Shown in pieces: positions 26,784 through 35,669 of a stretch of 64,000 bases of DNA; the stretch's first letter is position 1, and each line of letters begins with the position of its first letter. Below the pieces are notes generated by a model, which had not been told where the DNA came from, searched no databases, and saw only the letters and a program-made list of their open reading frames with translations. The translations under genes were made by a program, and so were the position numbers. The stretch comes from Streptosporangium violaceochromogenes (GTDB lineage Bacteria; Actinomycetota; Actinomycetes; Streptosporangiales; Streptosporangiaceae), in NCBI RefSeq assembly GCF_014654615.1, contig NZ_BNBB01000011.1:124001-188000 (forward strand). The letters run 5' to 3'.

Positions 26784-27785
26784 CGCTGGGGTCCTCACAG
26801 GGAGCAGGGACGGTCCGCCCGGCCGAGGACCGGCCGGGGGTGCTTCAGCCAGAGCTTGATGCGATCCATGCGCTGCACCGGTCCGGCTCCCGGCCGGCGG
26901 CGTGAAACGCCGGCTCGGCCGCCCGGCGCTCACCGGACGGTGTGAGCGCCAACGCCAAAAGGGCATGCCGGGGTGCTTGTGAACGATGTTGTCGTGTCCG
27001 CCGGCAGGAAAAGGGGAAGGCTCCGCCTGTGTTTCTCGGCCTTGCCCGCCGATCCGGTTACCGGCGGCCCCGGGAACTATCTCTCTGTCGTGAAGGAGGT
27101 GTTCCCTCTCTGAAGAAATCTGTTAGTATGGCCCCAATCGTTGTAGTGATCTAAAGGGAAATTCGACATCTACTTCCTCTCTTGCCGTGAGACGAGGAGA
27201 CGCCTCTCCTCCATGACGGATCACCGAGTGCTTCCGCTGATTCCACACTGAACCAGAGGTCGGCAGCCACGGGCCCTTCGCCGGGAAGGCGACCGAGATC
27301 CCCAGGGCCGGACATTTTACCCGTTTATGGATAAACTGCCGATTACGCACCGATTTAACATCCGTCCACTCATTTGATCGAGTGGCCGACAGGTCATTCT
27401 TTCTTTCCGTCAGGTGACGGCCCTGTCTCTCGACCGGCAAATGTCACCGAACGGCAATGGCTTTTCCGGAAGGCAATCCTTTCCATTTGGTGAGGCAAAT
27501 CATCCGGAGAGGGATTTTCGATCCCCGTCGACGTCCTCTCTCTTTTTCACATGCCCCACCGGAAGCATTGATAAGCATTTTTCATTCGTGTCGTCCCAGG
27601 TGGAGGGGCCCGCTCCGGGGCGCCGGGCGGCGCGGCGGGCGGGCCCTAGGGATGAGGGAACGATCCACCCGAGAGCGATCTCTCCGGCGCACCTCCCACA
27701 CGAATCAGGGCGAGGCGGGCCGAGCCGGGGCAGGGCAATCCTCTGCCCGGACTCCCCCGCCCGGACCTTTCCCGGCCCCGAAGCC
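26784..27785. other. 1-kb region without a recognisable gene
   Basis: The first part (to about 27000) is GC-rich upstream DNA of the SulP gene. 27060-27600 is much less GC-rich. It holds TTAGTATGG (27123-27131), a possible -10 element, and short open frames up to 105 codons with no protein-like features on either strand. 27600-27785 would be the usual site of a DUF397 gene after a DUF5753 regulator; none is present. Confidence 0.5.
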
Positions 27786-28694
27786 CTACGTCTCCGCGAG
27801 GATGCGGTGGAGGGTCGCCCTGGTCACGTCCGGCTGCTCGGCCTCGACGTCCAGGGTGTTCATGACGTGCCAGTAGCGCTGGGTCTCGACCGGTTTGTCG
27901 AGATAGAGGGCCCCGGCGAGCTGCTCCAGATACACCACGTCGGGAAGCTCACTCTGGGGAAAGCGCAGCACGGTCATGGGCCCCGCCGACCCGGCGTGGC
28001 CACCGGCGCAGAACGGTATGACCTGGATCGTGACGTTCCAAAGCTCGGAGAGCTCGATGAGGTGCCTGATCTGCGCGCGCATCGTCTCGGCGCCGCCGAT
28101 GCGGCGGCGCAGCGCCGCCTCGTCGATCACCACCCACAGCTTGGGCGGCCCCTCCCGGCGCAGGAGCCGCTGGCGTTCCAGGCGCAGGGCGAGGCGGCGC
28201 TCGGCCTGCCCCGGGGTCATCTCGCGCCCGCCGAGTGTGATGACGGCGCGGGCGTACTCCTCGGTCTGCAGCAGGCCCGGCACGAACTGCACCTCGTAGC
28301 TGCGGATGACACAGGCGGCCTGCTCAAGCCCGAGGTAGGACTCGAACCACTGGGGCACCGCGTCGCCGTAAGCCTGCCACCAGCCCGGCTTTCCGGCCTG
28401 CTCGGCCAGCGAGAGCAGGGTCGCGCGCTCGGCGTCGTCGACGACGCCGTACAGGGTGAGAAGATCGACCACGTCGCGCTGTTTGAACCCGGTACGCCCC
28501 AGCTCCAACCGGCTCATCTTGGAGTGCGACGCCCGGATCGCGTCTCCGGCCTCCTCCTGGGTGATGTTCTGGGCCTCGCGAAGCCGTCGCAGCTCGGCGC
28601 CCACCAACATTCGCGCCACCGTGGGACCGGCTTGCAGATGATCGGAGACACGGCTCGTATGAAGTCCGCTTACCTCTGTCCGGACAGTACGCAC
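27786..28694 (-). CDS. XRE-family regulator with DUF5753 domain
   Basis: 302 aa. An N-terminal XRE helix-turn-helix (LRRLREAQNITQEEAGDAI, then RASHSKMSRLELGR) is followed by DUF5753 (about residues 110-300: WFESYLGLEQAACVIRSYEV, VPGLLQTEEYARAV, LWVVIDEAALRRRIGG, IQVIPFCAGGHAG, VVYLEQLAGALYLD). This pair is abundant in actinomycetes, usually with a small DUF397 partner; the two behave as regulator and antagonist (Scr1/Scr2-type). Here the DUF397 partner is missing on the downstream side. The start may lie inside the first 30 residues. Function in this locus is unknown. Confidence 0.88.
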   Translation of the reverse strand: MRTVRTEVSGLHTSRVSDHLQAGPTVARMLVGAELRRLREAQNITQEEAGDAIRASHSKMSRLELGRTGFKQRDVVDLLTLYGVVDDAERATLLSLAEQAGKPGWWQAYGDAVPQWFESYLGLEQAACVIRSYEVQFVPGLLQTEEYARAVITLGGREMTPGQAERRLALRLERQRLLRREGPPKLWVVIDEAALRRRIGGAETMRAQIRHLIELSELWNVTIQVIPFCAGGHAGSAGPMTVLRFPQSELPDVVYLEQLAGALYLDKPVETQRYWHVMNTLDVEAEQPDVTRATLHRILAET

Positions 28695-28877
28695 GCTCGC
28701 CCCCTATGCAGCAAACCGCCACAGCAAATCATTGAGGGCACCTGGGGTTCAACCCCCACTTCTTTCGGCGATATGCCCTCCACACCGGACATAGAGGTGA
28801 TTATCATTCCAGTTGATCCTCCCGGAGGCGGCGATCCACGGCGGGGGGTGGAGCGCAAGGAACCGCAGGTATGACGC

Positions 28878-29050
28878 TTGAGGAGGACATCTGGACGGCA
28901 GACCGAATCTCCCCAAACGATCGGACTCAATCCCGGCGTCGCCCATAACACAAAAGTCTGGAATTACTGGCCCGGCGGTAAGGATCGCTATCGGGTCGAC
29001 CGCGAGATCGGTGAGCAAGTGTTCAGAGTGTTTCCCGACGTCATCCCCAT
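28878..29050 (+). pseudogene. N-terminal remnant of a SAV2177-type methyltransferase
   Basis: An open frame reads GLNPGVAHNTKVWNYWPGGKDRYRVDREIGEQVFRVFPDVIP, which matches the first about 45 residues of the PF04672 family (compare PHLGRVADYILGGKDNFAADR at 23772). It stops at 29072 with unrelated MAHLASP sequence, and no SAM-binding part follows. So about 220 residues have been lost, apparently by deletion. Confidence 0.65.
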
Positions 29051-29102
29051 GGCCCACCTGGCGTCCCCATGACCCACCCGGCCCACGCGGTCCGCGCCGG
29101 GT

Positions 29103-29480
29103 GTGCCTTCCCGGGCCGCGCGATCCGACATCCCCGGCCGGCGGTTGATCATCAGTGACAGGGGGCGGTTCCGGGCCGTGCGCCTGAGCCTGTTCTCCAT
29201 GGAGGCGATGCGCGCGGGAGCCGGCACCGGCAGCCGCCGCCTCTCCGCCATCGCCGCCTGGCCGGCCCCCGGGCCGACCACGGTCTTCGCCCCCACCGCA
29301 GAGGAGCTCCGGGAGCGGATGGACGACGCCGAGGCCGCCCTCCTCCTCACCACACCTTCTTTCTCCCCCGTCCCCGGCGGGGGCGGCCCTTCACCTTCCC
29401 GGCGGGTCGTCCCCGCCGGACTCCCGGCGACCGTGCCCCGGCGGACGGCCCGGTTCGGTGTCGTCGCGCGCGGGCCGTGA
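29103..29480 (+). CDS. Possible small protein related to those of the 53-kb small-gene operon
   Basis: 125-codon frame. Residues 10-85 (PGRRLIISDRGRFRAV, then IAAWPAPGPTTVFAPTAEEL, then RERMDDAEAALLL) resemble the products encoded at 53120 (PGWRVILSDAGRLWA) and 53494 (AAAWPAPESIMVEAATADDLHDRMNETETALLL). That similarity, not the frame itself, is the evidence. The last 30 codons overlap the TetR gene on the other strand, and no good RBS precedes the GTG at 29103, so it may be a fragment. No function known. Confidence 0.4.
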   Translation: MPSRAARSDIPGRRLIISDRGRFRAVRLSLFSMEAMRAGAGTGSRRLSAIAAWPAPGPTTVFAPTAEELRERMDDAEAALLLTTPSFSPVPGGGGPSPSRRVVPAGLPATVPRRTARFGVVARGP

Positions 29481-30098
29481 CGGCGGGGGCGGGACGGCGC
29501 GCAGGGCGGCCAGGGTCATCTCCGCGGCCTCGCGGCCGGCCGCCAGCACCTCCTCCGGCGTGTCACCGCGGTTCGCCCGGATGAACCCCGCCAGCTTGGC
29601 CGCTCCGACGACGCCGCCGACGACCGCGGCCGCCTGGGTGAGGTCCAGTTCGTCGGGACAGGCCCGGCGCAGGGCCTCGACCAGCTCCCGCTGGGTGTCG
29701 AAGAGCAGCAGCAGGGCGTGTGCCTGTAGTGAGGGAACGGTCATGACGAGGTGGTTGACCACCATGACGTTCCGTCTGATCTCGGGGTTGTCGGCGAGGG
29801 CGTCGAAGGTGGCGTCGATCGCGCGGGTGAGCAGGCCGATCACGCTCTCGCCGGCGCGCCGTTCGGCGACCGTCCGCAGGGCGCGGTCGATGTGCTCCCG
29901 GGACGTGTGGAAAAGCACCTCCTCCTTGGAGGCGAAGTAGCTGAAGAACGTCCGGGTCGACACGTCGGCCGCCATGGCGATCTCCGAGACGGTCGTCTGC
30001 TCGTAGCCCTTCTCCATGAACAGGCGCAGTGCCGCCGCCGTCAGGGCGCGACGGGTGCGGAGCTTCTTGCGTTCGCGCAGTCCCGGCATCTCACCCAT
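29391..30098 (-). CDS. TetR family regulator, divergent from the P450 gene
   Basis: 235 aa. Residues 10-60 are a TetR_N domain (RKKLRTRRALTAAALRLFMEKGY, EIAMAADVSTRTFFSYFASKEEVLF). The C-terminal part is a helical ligand-binding domain with QAAAVVGGVVGAAKLAGFI, ending in a disordered Pro/Arg/Gly tail. The gene is divergent from the P450-ferredoxin pair, 103 bp apart, with an inverted repeat in between. I infer repression of both genes until a hydrophobic ligand binds. Confidence 0.9.
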   Translation of the reverse strand: MGEMPGLRERKKLRTRRALTAAALRLFMEKGYEQTTVSEIAMAADVSTRTFFSYFASKEEVLFHTSREHIDRALRTVAERRAGESVIGLLTRAIDATFDALADNPEIRRNVMVVNHLVMTVPSLQAHALLLLFDTQRELVEALRRACPDELDLTQAAAVVGGVVGAAKLAGFIRANRGDTPEEVLAAGREAAEMTLAALRAVPPPPSRPARDDTEPGRPPGHGRRESGGDDPPGR

Positions 30099-30126
30099 AG
30101 GGGCAGTTTAGAGGAGGGATTTAACC

Positions 30127-30151
30127 AATGCACGTGTTGAAATTTTGCATT
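30127..30151. promoter_or_regulatory. Inverted repeat between tetR and P450 genes
   Basis: AATGCA (30127-30132) and TGCATT (30146-30151) are perfect 6-bp arms 13 bp apart, in an AT-rich stretch with a CACGTG core at 30131-30136. A likely TetR-type operator by position. Confidence 0.45.
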
Positions 30152-30201
30152 TCATGTAGTTTTGTGGTGGTGACGGAGCCATCGATGCCGAGGAGCATGA
30201 G

Positions 30202-31401
30202 ATGCCAGAGTCACGAACCGGGCCGATCCGCTTTCCCCTCGACCACGTCGGCCTGTTCGATCCACCGGAAACACTGCGCTCGCTCCGCGAGGAGCGGCCC
30301 GTCGCCCCGATGACCTACGCGGACGGCCACGTGGGGTGGCTGGTGACGGGGTACGCGGCGGCACGCTCCATCCTGGCCGACCCGCGTTTCAGCTCCCGGC
30401 GCGAGCTGCTGCACCCGCCGGTTCCCCGCTCGATGACCCCGGACATGTACAAGCCATCCGACCCCGGGCAGTTCGTCCGGATGGACCCCCCGGAGCACAC
30501 CCGCTACCGGAAACTGCTCGTCGCGCGGTTCACCGTCCGGCGGATGAAGCTCTTAGAGCCCCGGATCCGGGAGATCACCGAGGAACGGCTGGCGGCGATG
30601 GTCGCGGCGGGGCCGCCCCAGGACCTGGTCAAGGGGTTCGCGCTGCCCGTCCCCTCCCTGGTGATCTGCGAACTGCTCGGCGTCCCCTACGCCGACCGCG
30701 AGGAGTTCCAGCACGCCACGTCGGTCTTCCTCGACTGGGAGTCCACCGCGGCGGAGATACAGACGGCGCTCGACGACGTGACCACGTACCTCTCCGGGCT
30801 CATCAAACGGAAACGGGCCGAACCCACCGACGACCTGTTCACCGAGCTGATCACCGGCGGCGAACTGAGCGACGTCGAACTCGTCAACATCGGGTTCCTG
30901 CTGCTCGCCGCCGGACACGAGACGACCGCCAACATGCTCGGGCTCGGGACGCTCGCCCTGCTCCGGCACCCGGAGCAGCTCGCCGCGCTCCGCGCCGACC
31001 CCTCCCTGATCGACAACACGATCGAGGAGCTGATGCGCTATCTCAGCATCGTCCACGTCGGCCCGATACGCGCGGCCCTGGAGGACGTCGAGATCGAGGG
31101 GGAGCTGATCCGGGCCGGTGACGTGGTGACCGTCTCCCTGCCCGCCGTCAACCGCGACCCCACGCGCTTCCCCGACCCCGAGCGGCTCGACATCACCCGC
31201 CCCGCCACGGGCCAGATGAGCTTCGGCCACGGGGTGCACCAGTGTCTCGGGCAGCAACTGGCGCGGACGGAGATGCGCATCGCCTTCCCGATGCTGTTCG
31301 AGCGGTTTCCCACGCTGCGCCTGGCCGTACCCGCGGAGAAAGTGCCGATGCGGGACACGATGCTCATCTACGGTGTGCGGGAGCTTACGGTCGAATGGTA
31401 G
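30202..31401 (+). CDS. Cytochrome P450 monooxygenase (CYP105/107-like)
   Basis: Soluble bacterial P450, 399 aa. Oxygen-binding I-helix AGHETT (237-242), K-helix EELMRY region, and haem loop FGHGVHQCLGQQLARTEM with Cys348 as axial ligand. Also RMDPPEHTRYRKLL of the C helix. All catalytic landmarks are intact. ATG 30202 is seven bases after GAGGAG. A ferredoxin gene follows 64 bp downstream and is the probable electron donor; no reductase gene is adjacent. Substrate unknown; regulated probably by the divergent TetR protein. Confidence 0.95.
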   Translation: MPESRTGPIRFPLDHVGLFDPPETLRSLREERPVAPMTYADGHVGWLVTGYAAARSILADPRFSSRRELLHPPVPRSMTPDMYKPSDPGQFVRMDPPEHTRYRKLLVARFTVRRMKLLEPRIREITEERLAAMVAAGPPQDLVKGFALPVPSLVICELLGVPYADREEFQHATSVFLDWESTAAEIQTALDDVTTYLSGLIKRKRAEPTDDLFTELITGGELSDVELVNIGFLLLAAGHETTANMLGLGTLALLRHPEQLAALRADPSLIDNTIEELMRYLSIVHVGPIRAALEDVEIEGELIRAGDVVTVSLPAVNRDPTRFPDPERLDITRPATGQMSFGHGVHQCLGQQLARTEMRIAFPMLFERFPTLRLAVPAEKVPMRDTMLIYGVRELTVEW

Positions 31402-31465
31402 GGGGACGCCGTTCCTCCCCGCCTCCCTCGCCGGGCTTTTCGCGTTCACAGGCTGGAGGGATCGC

Positions 31466-31672
31466 ATGAGAGTTCAGGCCGACACGCATCGGTGTATCGG
31501 GGCGGGCATGTGCGTGCTCACCGTCCCCGAGGTGTTCGACCAGGGGGAGGAGGACGGCCTCGTCGTGCTCCTCGACGCGGAGCCTCCGCCGGAGCGGCAG
31601 GCCGCCGTCGAGCGGGCCGAACGGCTCTGCCCCTCGGGTGCCATCTCGATTCTGCGCGAGGCCGAGGCGTAG
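31466..31672 (+). CDS. [3Fe-4S] ferredoxin, P450 partner
   Basis: 68 aa. Three cluster cysteines: CIGAGMC (Cys10, Cys16) and LCPSGAI (Cys55). The usual middle Cys of a 4Fe cluster is absent, the hallmark of single [3Fe-4S] ferredoxins that reduce actinobacterial P450s. ATG 31466 lies seven bases after GGAGGG. Directly downstream of the P450 gene on the same strand; a GC-rich hairpin follows the stop. Confidence 0.93.
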   Translation: MRVQADTHRCIGAGMCVLTVPEVFDQGEEDGLVVLLDAEPPPERQAAVERAERLCPSGAISILREAEA

Positions 31673-31715
31673 GCCGCCCTCCCCGCCGTCCCCCGCCTTT
31701 TCGCCGGAGGGCGGC
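31673..31715 (+). terminator. Hairpin after the ferredoxin gene
   Basis: GCCGCCCTCC (31673-31682) and GGAGGGCGGC (31706-31715) are perfect 10-bp arms; the region between can pair further (GCCGTCCCC with GGGGACGGC just beyond). Located immediately after the ferredoxin stop. Confidence 0.5.
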
Positions 31716-32028
31716 GGGGACGGCGCCGTGACGCCATCCCCTACAGAAAAAATCCTCATATAAACATCTTTAACACCTTTAATCACCACAGACCCCTCAG
31801 AGCAGCCCTAGGGGGACGCTGCCACGCCACCGATACGACCACAGACATAAATACGGCCATAGCAGCAGCGACGGAGGCGCCTACGGAGAGGATGGAGACG
31901 GCCACGCACCGCGTGGCCCGTGGACTCCATGTCATACGTATGCAAACGATGACGCTATGGAGGTCTGTTCCCGCAGTTCAGTCCTCCTCGGGGAGTCCAC
32001 CGTCACTCGACAACCGATAGGAGTCAGC

Positions 32029-32601
32029 GTGCCCGCGCACTACTCACCGACGGAGACCGAGGAAGCGGTCAACCGCCGTCTGGGGGCAACCCCGATCAGA
32101 CGCGAGGCACTGGTCGCCATCTCCAACCTGCACCGGGCGGCGGCGGCCGTACGGCAGCACCTGGAGAACTCCGCCCTCCGTGTCGCGGACCTGACCTGGA
32201 GCGCTTTCGTCGTCCTCTGGGTGGTGTGGATCTGGGAGGAGATCGAGACCCGGCACGCCGCGGCCGAGGCCGGCATCTCCAAGGGAACGCTCACCGGCAT
32301 CATCAAGACCCTGGAGTCACGCGGCCTGGCACGGCGCAGCCAGCACCCGGACGACGGACGGCTGGCGTTGCTCCGCCTGACCCCCGAGGGGCTGGCGCTG
32401 ATGGAACGGCTTTTCCCCGCCTTCAACGACGAGGAGGCGTTCGTGGTCAGCCCGCTCGACGACGCCGAATCCTTAAACCTCGCCCACACCCTCCGCCGGA
32501 TCGTCACGCACCTGGAGGAGAACGGCGAGGAGCGTCGCGAGGTCCTCCGGCAGAAGACCCCCGTTCCCCCGCGCCGCGGCGGGCGCCGCCGTTCCGAATA
32601 G
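32029..32601 (+). CDS. MarR family transcriptional regulator
   Basis: 190 aa. Winged helix-turn-helix core: ADLTWSAFVVLWVVWIW, HAAAEAGISKGTLTGIIKTLESRGLARRSQHPDDGRLALLRLTPEGLALM. The wing with DGR and the recognition helix are well preserved. GTG 32029 with AGGAGT upstream is preferred over the in-frame ATG at 31957. No gene is clearly linked; the 290 bp upstream are AT-rich and could hold its promoter, including a CATACGTATG palindrome at about 31932. Target unknown. Confidence 0.9.
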   Translation: MPAHYSPTETEEAVNRRLGATPIRREALVAISNLHRAAAAVRQHLENSALRVADLTWSAFVVLWVVWIWEEIETRHAAAEAGISKGTLTGIIKTLESRGLARRSQHPDDGRLALLRLTPEGLALMERLFPAFNDEEAFVVSPLDDAESLNLAHTLRRIVTHLEENGEERREVLRQKTPVPPRRGGRRRSE

Positions 32602-32775
32602 GCCGGCGCCCCTCTCGGGCAGCCTGTCCGCACCTCACGCACCAGCCCCGGCCGGCCCGGACACCCCCCACCCCGGCCTGGACACCTCCAGGAACGTCCC
32701 GCGCGGCGCCCTCACCGCCGTCGGAACGCACCCCCTCGAAATCCCCCGAAATCCGCCGTACTCCGGTCGAGGCTC

Positions 32776-33540
32776 CTACGGCCTCCTGCCCGCGATCAGC
32801 ACGGCGACACCGTCGAGGATGCGCTCCAGACCGAAGGCGAAGACCCTCTCGGGGTCGGAAGCCGCCTCGTACTCCTGCCCCGCCGCCTCACCGACACGGG
32901 CGGCGACGGGAAAACGCCCGCCGTCCATGACCTTGCCGAGCAGCGGCGCGTTGGCCACCCACCATTCGGCGTCCGTCATCCCGGTCTCGCGCTGGACGCG
33001 CGCCTTGCCGGCGTGGGCCCTGGCCGTCCCCTCGACGTGGGTCAGGATCAGGGCGAGGACGGAGTCCATCTCCACGTCGGAGAGCCCGACGCCGTCCAGG
33101 GGGCGCAGCTCGGCCTCGTACTTGAGCGAGGCGTTCGGTCCCAGCACCGGCCGTGCGCCGACGACCTGGAGCATCCAGGGGTGGCGCAGATAGAGGTCCC
33201 AGTTACGCGCGGCGACGAACCTCAGCGCCTCCCGCCAGCCGCCGGGCCGCGAGGACGGCGCGTCCACGTCGTCGTAAAGCCGCCCGTAGGCGGTGTCGAT
33301 CATCAGATCGACCAGCTCCGTCTTACCCGGCACGTGGGTGTAGAGCGACATGGTGCCCACCCGCAGCCGCTCGGCGACCTGGCGCATGGAGACGGCCTCC
33401 AGCCCCTCGGCGTCGGCCAGCTCGATGGCGGCCTCGACGATCGACCGTATGGTCAGCCCCGACCGGCCGGTCCTGCCGTGCGAACCCCAGAGCAGCGCCA
33501 GGCTGCGGGCCGGGTCGGCGGCCCCCTTCCGCCCGCTCAC
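32776..33540 (-). CDS. TetR family regulator with tetracycline-repressor-type C-terminal domain
   Basis: 254 aa. HTH at about residues 25-75 (LTIRSIVEAAIELADAEGLEAVSMRQVAERL, VGTMSLYTHVPGKTELVDLM). C-terminal TetR_C_1-like domain (NWDLYLRHPWMLQVV, AEWWVANAPLLGKVMDGGRFP, FAFGLERILDGVAVLIA). The GTG at 33540 has GGAAG upstream. Divergent from a GtrA-family gene; two overlapping palindromes lie 60-85 bp upstream of its start. These regulators usually control an adjacent exporter or enzyme; here no obvious target other than itself is present. Confidence 0.88.
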   Translation of the reverse strand: MSGRKGAADPARSLALLWGSHGRTGRSGLTIRSIVEAAIELADAEGLEAVSMRQVAERLRVGTMSLYTHVPGKTELVDLMIDTAYGRLYDDVDAPSSRPGGWREALRFVAARNWDLYLRHPWMLQVVGARPVLGPNASLKYEAELRPLDGVGLSDVEMDSVLALILTHVEGTARAHAGKARVQRETGMTDAEWWVANAPLLGKVMDGGRFPVAARVGEAAGQEYEAASDPERVFAFGLERILDGVAVLIAGRRP

Positions 33541-33600
33541 GTTCTTCCACCCACGGGAACGATCTCCCCATTCTCGACGTCGTCTCCCATCATAGTTCTT

Positions 33601-33626
33601 CCGTACGCTATACGGTATGACGTACG
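33601..33626. promoter_or_regulatory. Candidate TetR operator
   Basis: CCGTACGCTATACGG (33601-33615) has 5-bp inverted arms around CGCTA, and two CGTACG hexamers (33602-33607, 33621-33626) add a second, wider symmetry. Both lie upstream of the TetR gene, in a gap of about 310 bp to the GtrA gene that otherwise holds nothing recognisable. Confidence 0.5.
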
Positions 33627-33852
33627 ACCTCCGGAGCACGGCCGGAGCACGGCCTTCGCCGAGCGATCGCCGAAGAGACGGTCCGCTAGGATGGGCGCGC
33701 CTCGGGGCCCGCCGATGGACCGGCCGGGCCCGAAGGCCCGGGACGGGAAGGCCCGGAAGAACCGAGGCGGGCACCCGCCCCTCTCCGCCCGGTCGCGCGG
33801 AGTCGCCTCACCCACGGCATCGGCGAGACGAACGAGAAGGAGCGGGTGGGAC

Positions 33853-34425
33853 GTGAACCGGGGTCGCGGGGTCCTCCGCAGGTTCGAGCACATGCTCCGG
33901 GAGCTGGCCAGGTTCGGCACGGTCGGCGCGGTCGCGTTCGTGATCAACATGGTGATCACGAACCTCCTCTGGCTCGCCTGGGGCACCCGGGGGACGCTCA
34001 CCGCGAACGTGCTCGCGACGATCGCCGCGGCGACCTTCGCGTACGTGGCCAATCGCCACTGGACCTGGCGGAACCGAGAGAAGATCGGCCTGGCCAGAGA
34101 GTATTTCCTCTTCTTCGTCCTGAACGCCGTGGGCCTGCTGATCGAGATCCTGTTCATCGGCTTCGTCAAATACACCGCCAACGTCGACAACCAGCTGGCC
34201 CTCAACGCGGCGAAACTGGTGGGGGTCGGTTTCGGCAGTCTGTTCCGATTCTGGTCCTATCAGAAATGGGTTTTCCTTTCAGCCGACACGCCCCCGGACG
34301 ACGGGCGGCTGCTCCTGCGCCCCCTCCGTCACGAGGATCCGGCCGTCGAGGACGATGCCCCCTTGGCCAGGAACGGTTCCGGCCCTCCCGCCCCGGGCTC
34401 CAACTCACAAAAAGGTCAAACCTGA
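33853..34425 (+). CDS. GtrA family membrane protein
   Basis: 190 aa with four predicted membrane helices (FGTVGAVAFVINMVITNLLW, TLTANVLATIAAATFAYVANR, YFLFFVLNAVGLLIEILFIG and NAAKLVGVGFGSLFRFWSYQ). HWTWRNRE after helix 2 and FRFWSYQKWVF at the end are family hallmarks. GtrA-like proteins are thought to flip lipid-linked sugars for envelope glycans. A disordered C-terminal tail of about 40 residues follows. GTG 33853 with AAGGAG upstream. Not in an evident operon. Confidence 0.88.
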   Translation: MNRGRGVLRRFEHMLRELARFGTVGAVAFVINMVITNLLWLAWGTRGTLTANVLATIAAATFAYVANRHWTWRNREKIGLAREYFLFFVLNAVGLLIEILFIGFVKYTANVDNQLALNAAKLVGVGFGSLFRFWSYQKWVFLSADTPPDDGRLLLRPLRHEDPAVEDDAPLARNGSGPPAPGSNSQKGQT

Positions 34426-34472
34426 CCGAAAAGCCTGGTCGAAATGCACACAAGCCCGTAATATCAACCAAT

Positions 34473-34922
34473 ATGACGTTTTCTCCGAGGTGTTACACCT
34501 GCGACCAGGAAGCACGATTCGGAGCACTGCCACCGCGCGAGAAAATCGCGTTCGACGACCACTGGCGGGTGGCTCACGCGATCGACACGGCGCTGCCGGG
34601 GTGGCTGGTGCTCGTCCCCCGGCGCCACGTCACCACCGTCGCGGCCCTGAACGACACCGAGGCGTTCACCCTCGGCCTCTGGCAGGTCCGGCTGTCACGG
34701 GCGCTGCGGGAGACGACCGCCTGTCTGAAGACATATGTGGCGCAGTTCTCCGAGCGGAGGGGGTTCGGCCACGTGCACTTCCACATCGTGCCGCGCGCGA
34801 GCGACCTGCCCCGCGAGTTCCGGGGCCCCGGGGTCTTCGGGCTCCTGGGCCGCACCGGCGCCGACGCCGTCCCCTTCGACACGATGAACGAACTGGCGGC
34901 GAAACTCGGCGACATCCTCTGA
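34473..34922 (+). CDS. HIT family protein
   Basis: 149 aa histidine-triad nucleotide hydrolase or transferase. The triad GHVHFHIVPRAS (His100, His102, His104) is complete. A two-cysteine N-terminus (CYTC, residues 7-10) may bind zinc as in other HIT proteins. PGWLVLVPRRHVTT forms the nucleotide-facing strand. ATG 34473 shows no clear RBS and may be leaderless or coupled to the GtrA gene 47 bp upstream. Substrate unknown; a dinucleoside or AMP-conjugate is usual in the family. Confidence 0.88.
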   Translation: MTFSPRCYTCDQEARFGALPPREKIAFDDHWRVAHAIDTALPGWLVLVPRRHVTTVAALNDTEAFTLGLWQVRLSRALRETTACLKTYVAQFSERRGFGHVHFHIVPRASDLPREFRGPGVFGLLGRTGADAVPFDTMNELAAKLGDIL

Positions 34923-35498
34923 AAACGGGCTCGCCCGCCACCCGCACCCCCGCTCCGGGTCGGCGAAAAGGCGCCTTTGGCGGACATTTTCATTGAGATG
35001 GGACAAGCGGCCGGTTCGTTACGGCAGCATGTAAGCGGGATCACTCCGCCCCATCGCATACGGTCCCGACTTTCTTGGTGAAACGATCCACCCCGGATGA
35101 GGCTCTGTCTGTAGGGTGAGCGCACGGCGGCTCCCCGTGAGGGAACCGCCCGATCTCCCACAACGGGAGATGTGCCCTCGTAGGCGGGTTCATATCGCGA
35201 AAACCCCACCCTACGCGGGAATGCGGGACCGGTCCCGATCACGTGGACCGCGTCACGCGCAACCCCGGCGCGAGCCAAAAAGCGAGCGGTCCCGGACATA
35301 CCGGAGGCCGTGTCCGTTTTCATGCCCGATTTCCGTGTCCAATTTCCAGGCCCGATCGAACGCGGACGGACGAGGAGGAAGCGTGTCCGGTTCAGGCGAT
35401 CCCGCGAACGCGAAACCGCCGAACCCCCGCGGCCGGTCAGACACGCGCCCGCCCCCGGCTCCCGCACACCGTCGCAGCCCCCGCCCCGTCGCCCCGGC
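34923..35498. other. Intergenic region upstream of the cas remnant
   Basis: About 575 bp with no gene I can support. 35171-35213 contains a sequence similar to 14518-14560. 35128-35230 has fragments that loosely resemble type I-E CRISPR repeats but without regular spacing. It may be scar tissue of a lost cas/CRISPR locus. Confidence 0.35.
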
Positions 35499-35669
35499 CT
35501 GCGCACCGTCGTGGAGTGCCCACCCTGCCGGGCCGGCGCGGAGGTCCGTCACGACCAACCGCTCGGCTTCGCCGAGGGCGACAGGCGTTTCGCGTCCCGC
35601 ACCGTCCTTACGGGCGAGGTTCCGCTGACCGACGACATGATCTCCACGGGGAAGGCATCGTGTTCCTGA
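35499..35669 (+). pseudogene. Probable C-terminal remnant of Cas5e
   Basis: Open frame reading LRTVVECPPC, EVRHDQPLGFAEGDRRFASRTV and LTGEVPLTDD. The block 'HDQPLGFxxGDRRFxxRTV' fits the C-terminal end of actinobacterial Cas5e (type I-E Cascade). The frame overlaps the Cas6e start by 10 bases, exactly where Cas5e precedes Cas6e in type I-E operons. The frame continues upstream to an ATG at 35310 but that part (Arg/Pro-rich) does not look like Cas5e, so most of the gene is gone. Identification rests on memory of the family. Confidence 0.45.

Noticed and set aside
27123..27440. 105-codon minus-strand frame in the gene-free kilobase
   Set aside because: No RBS, no protein-like composition and no recognisable motif; the region is merely lower in GC, so open frames arise differently.
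28735..28765. tRNA T-arm-like sequence (TGGGGTTCAACCCCCA)
   Set aside because: No matching acceptor, D or anticodon arms can be built around it.
35128..35235. Fragments resembling type I-E CRISPR repeats near the orphan Cas6e
   Set aside because: The three candidate units (near 35128, 35171 and 35207) differ strongly from each other and are spaced 36-43 bp, not about 61 bp. I cannot call an array.
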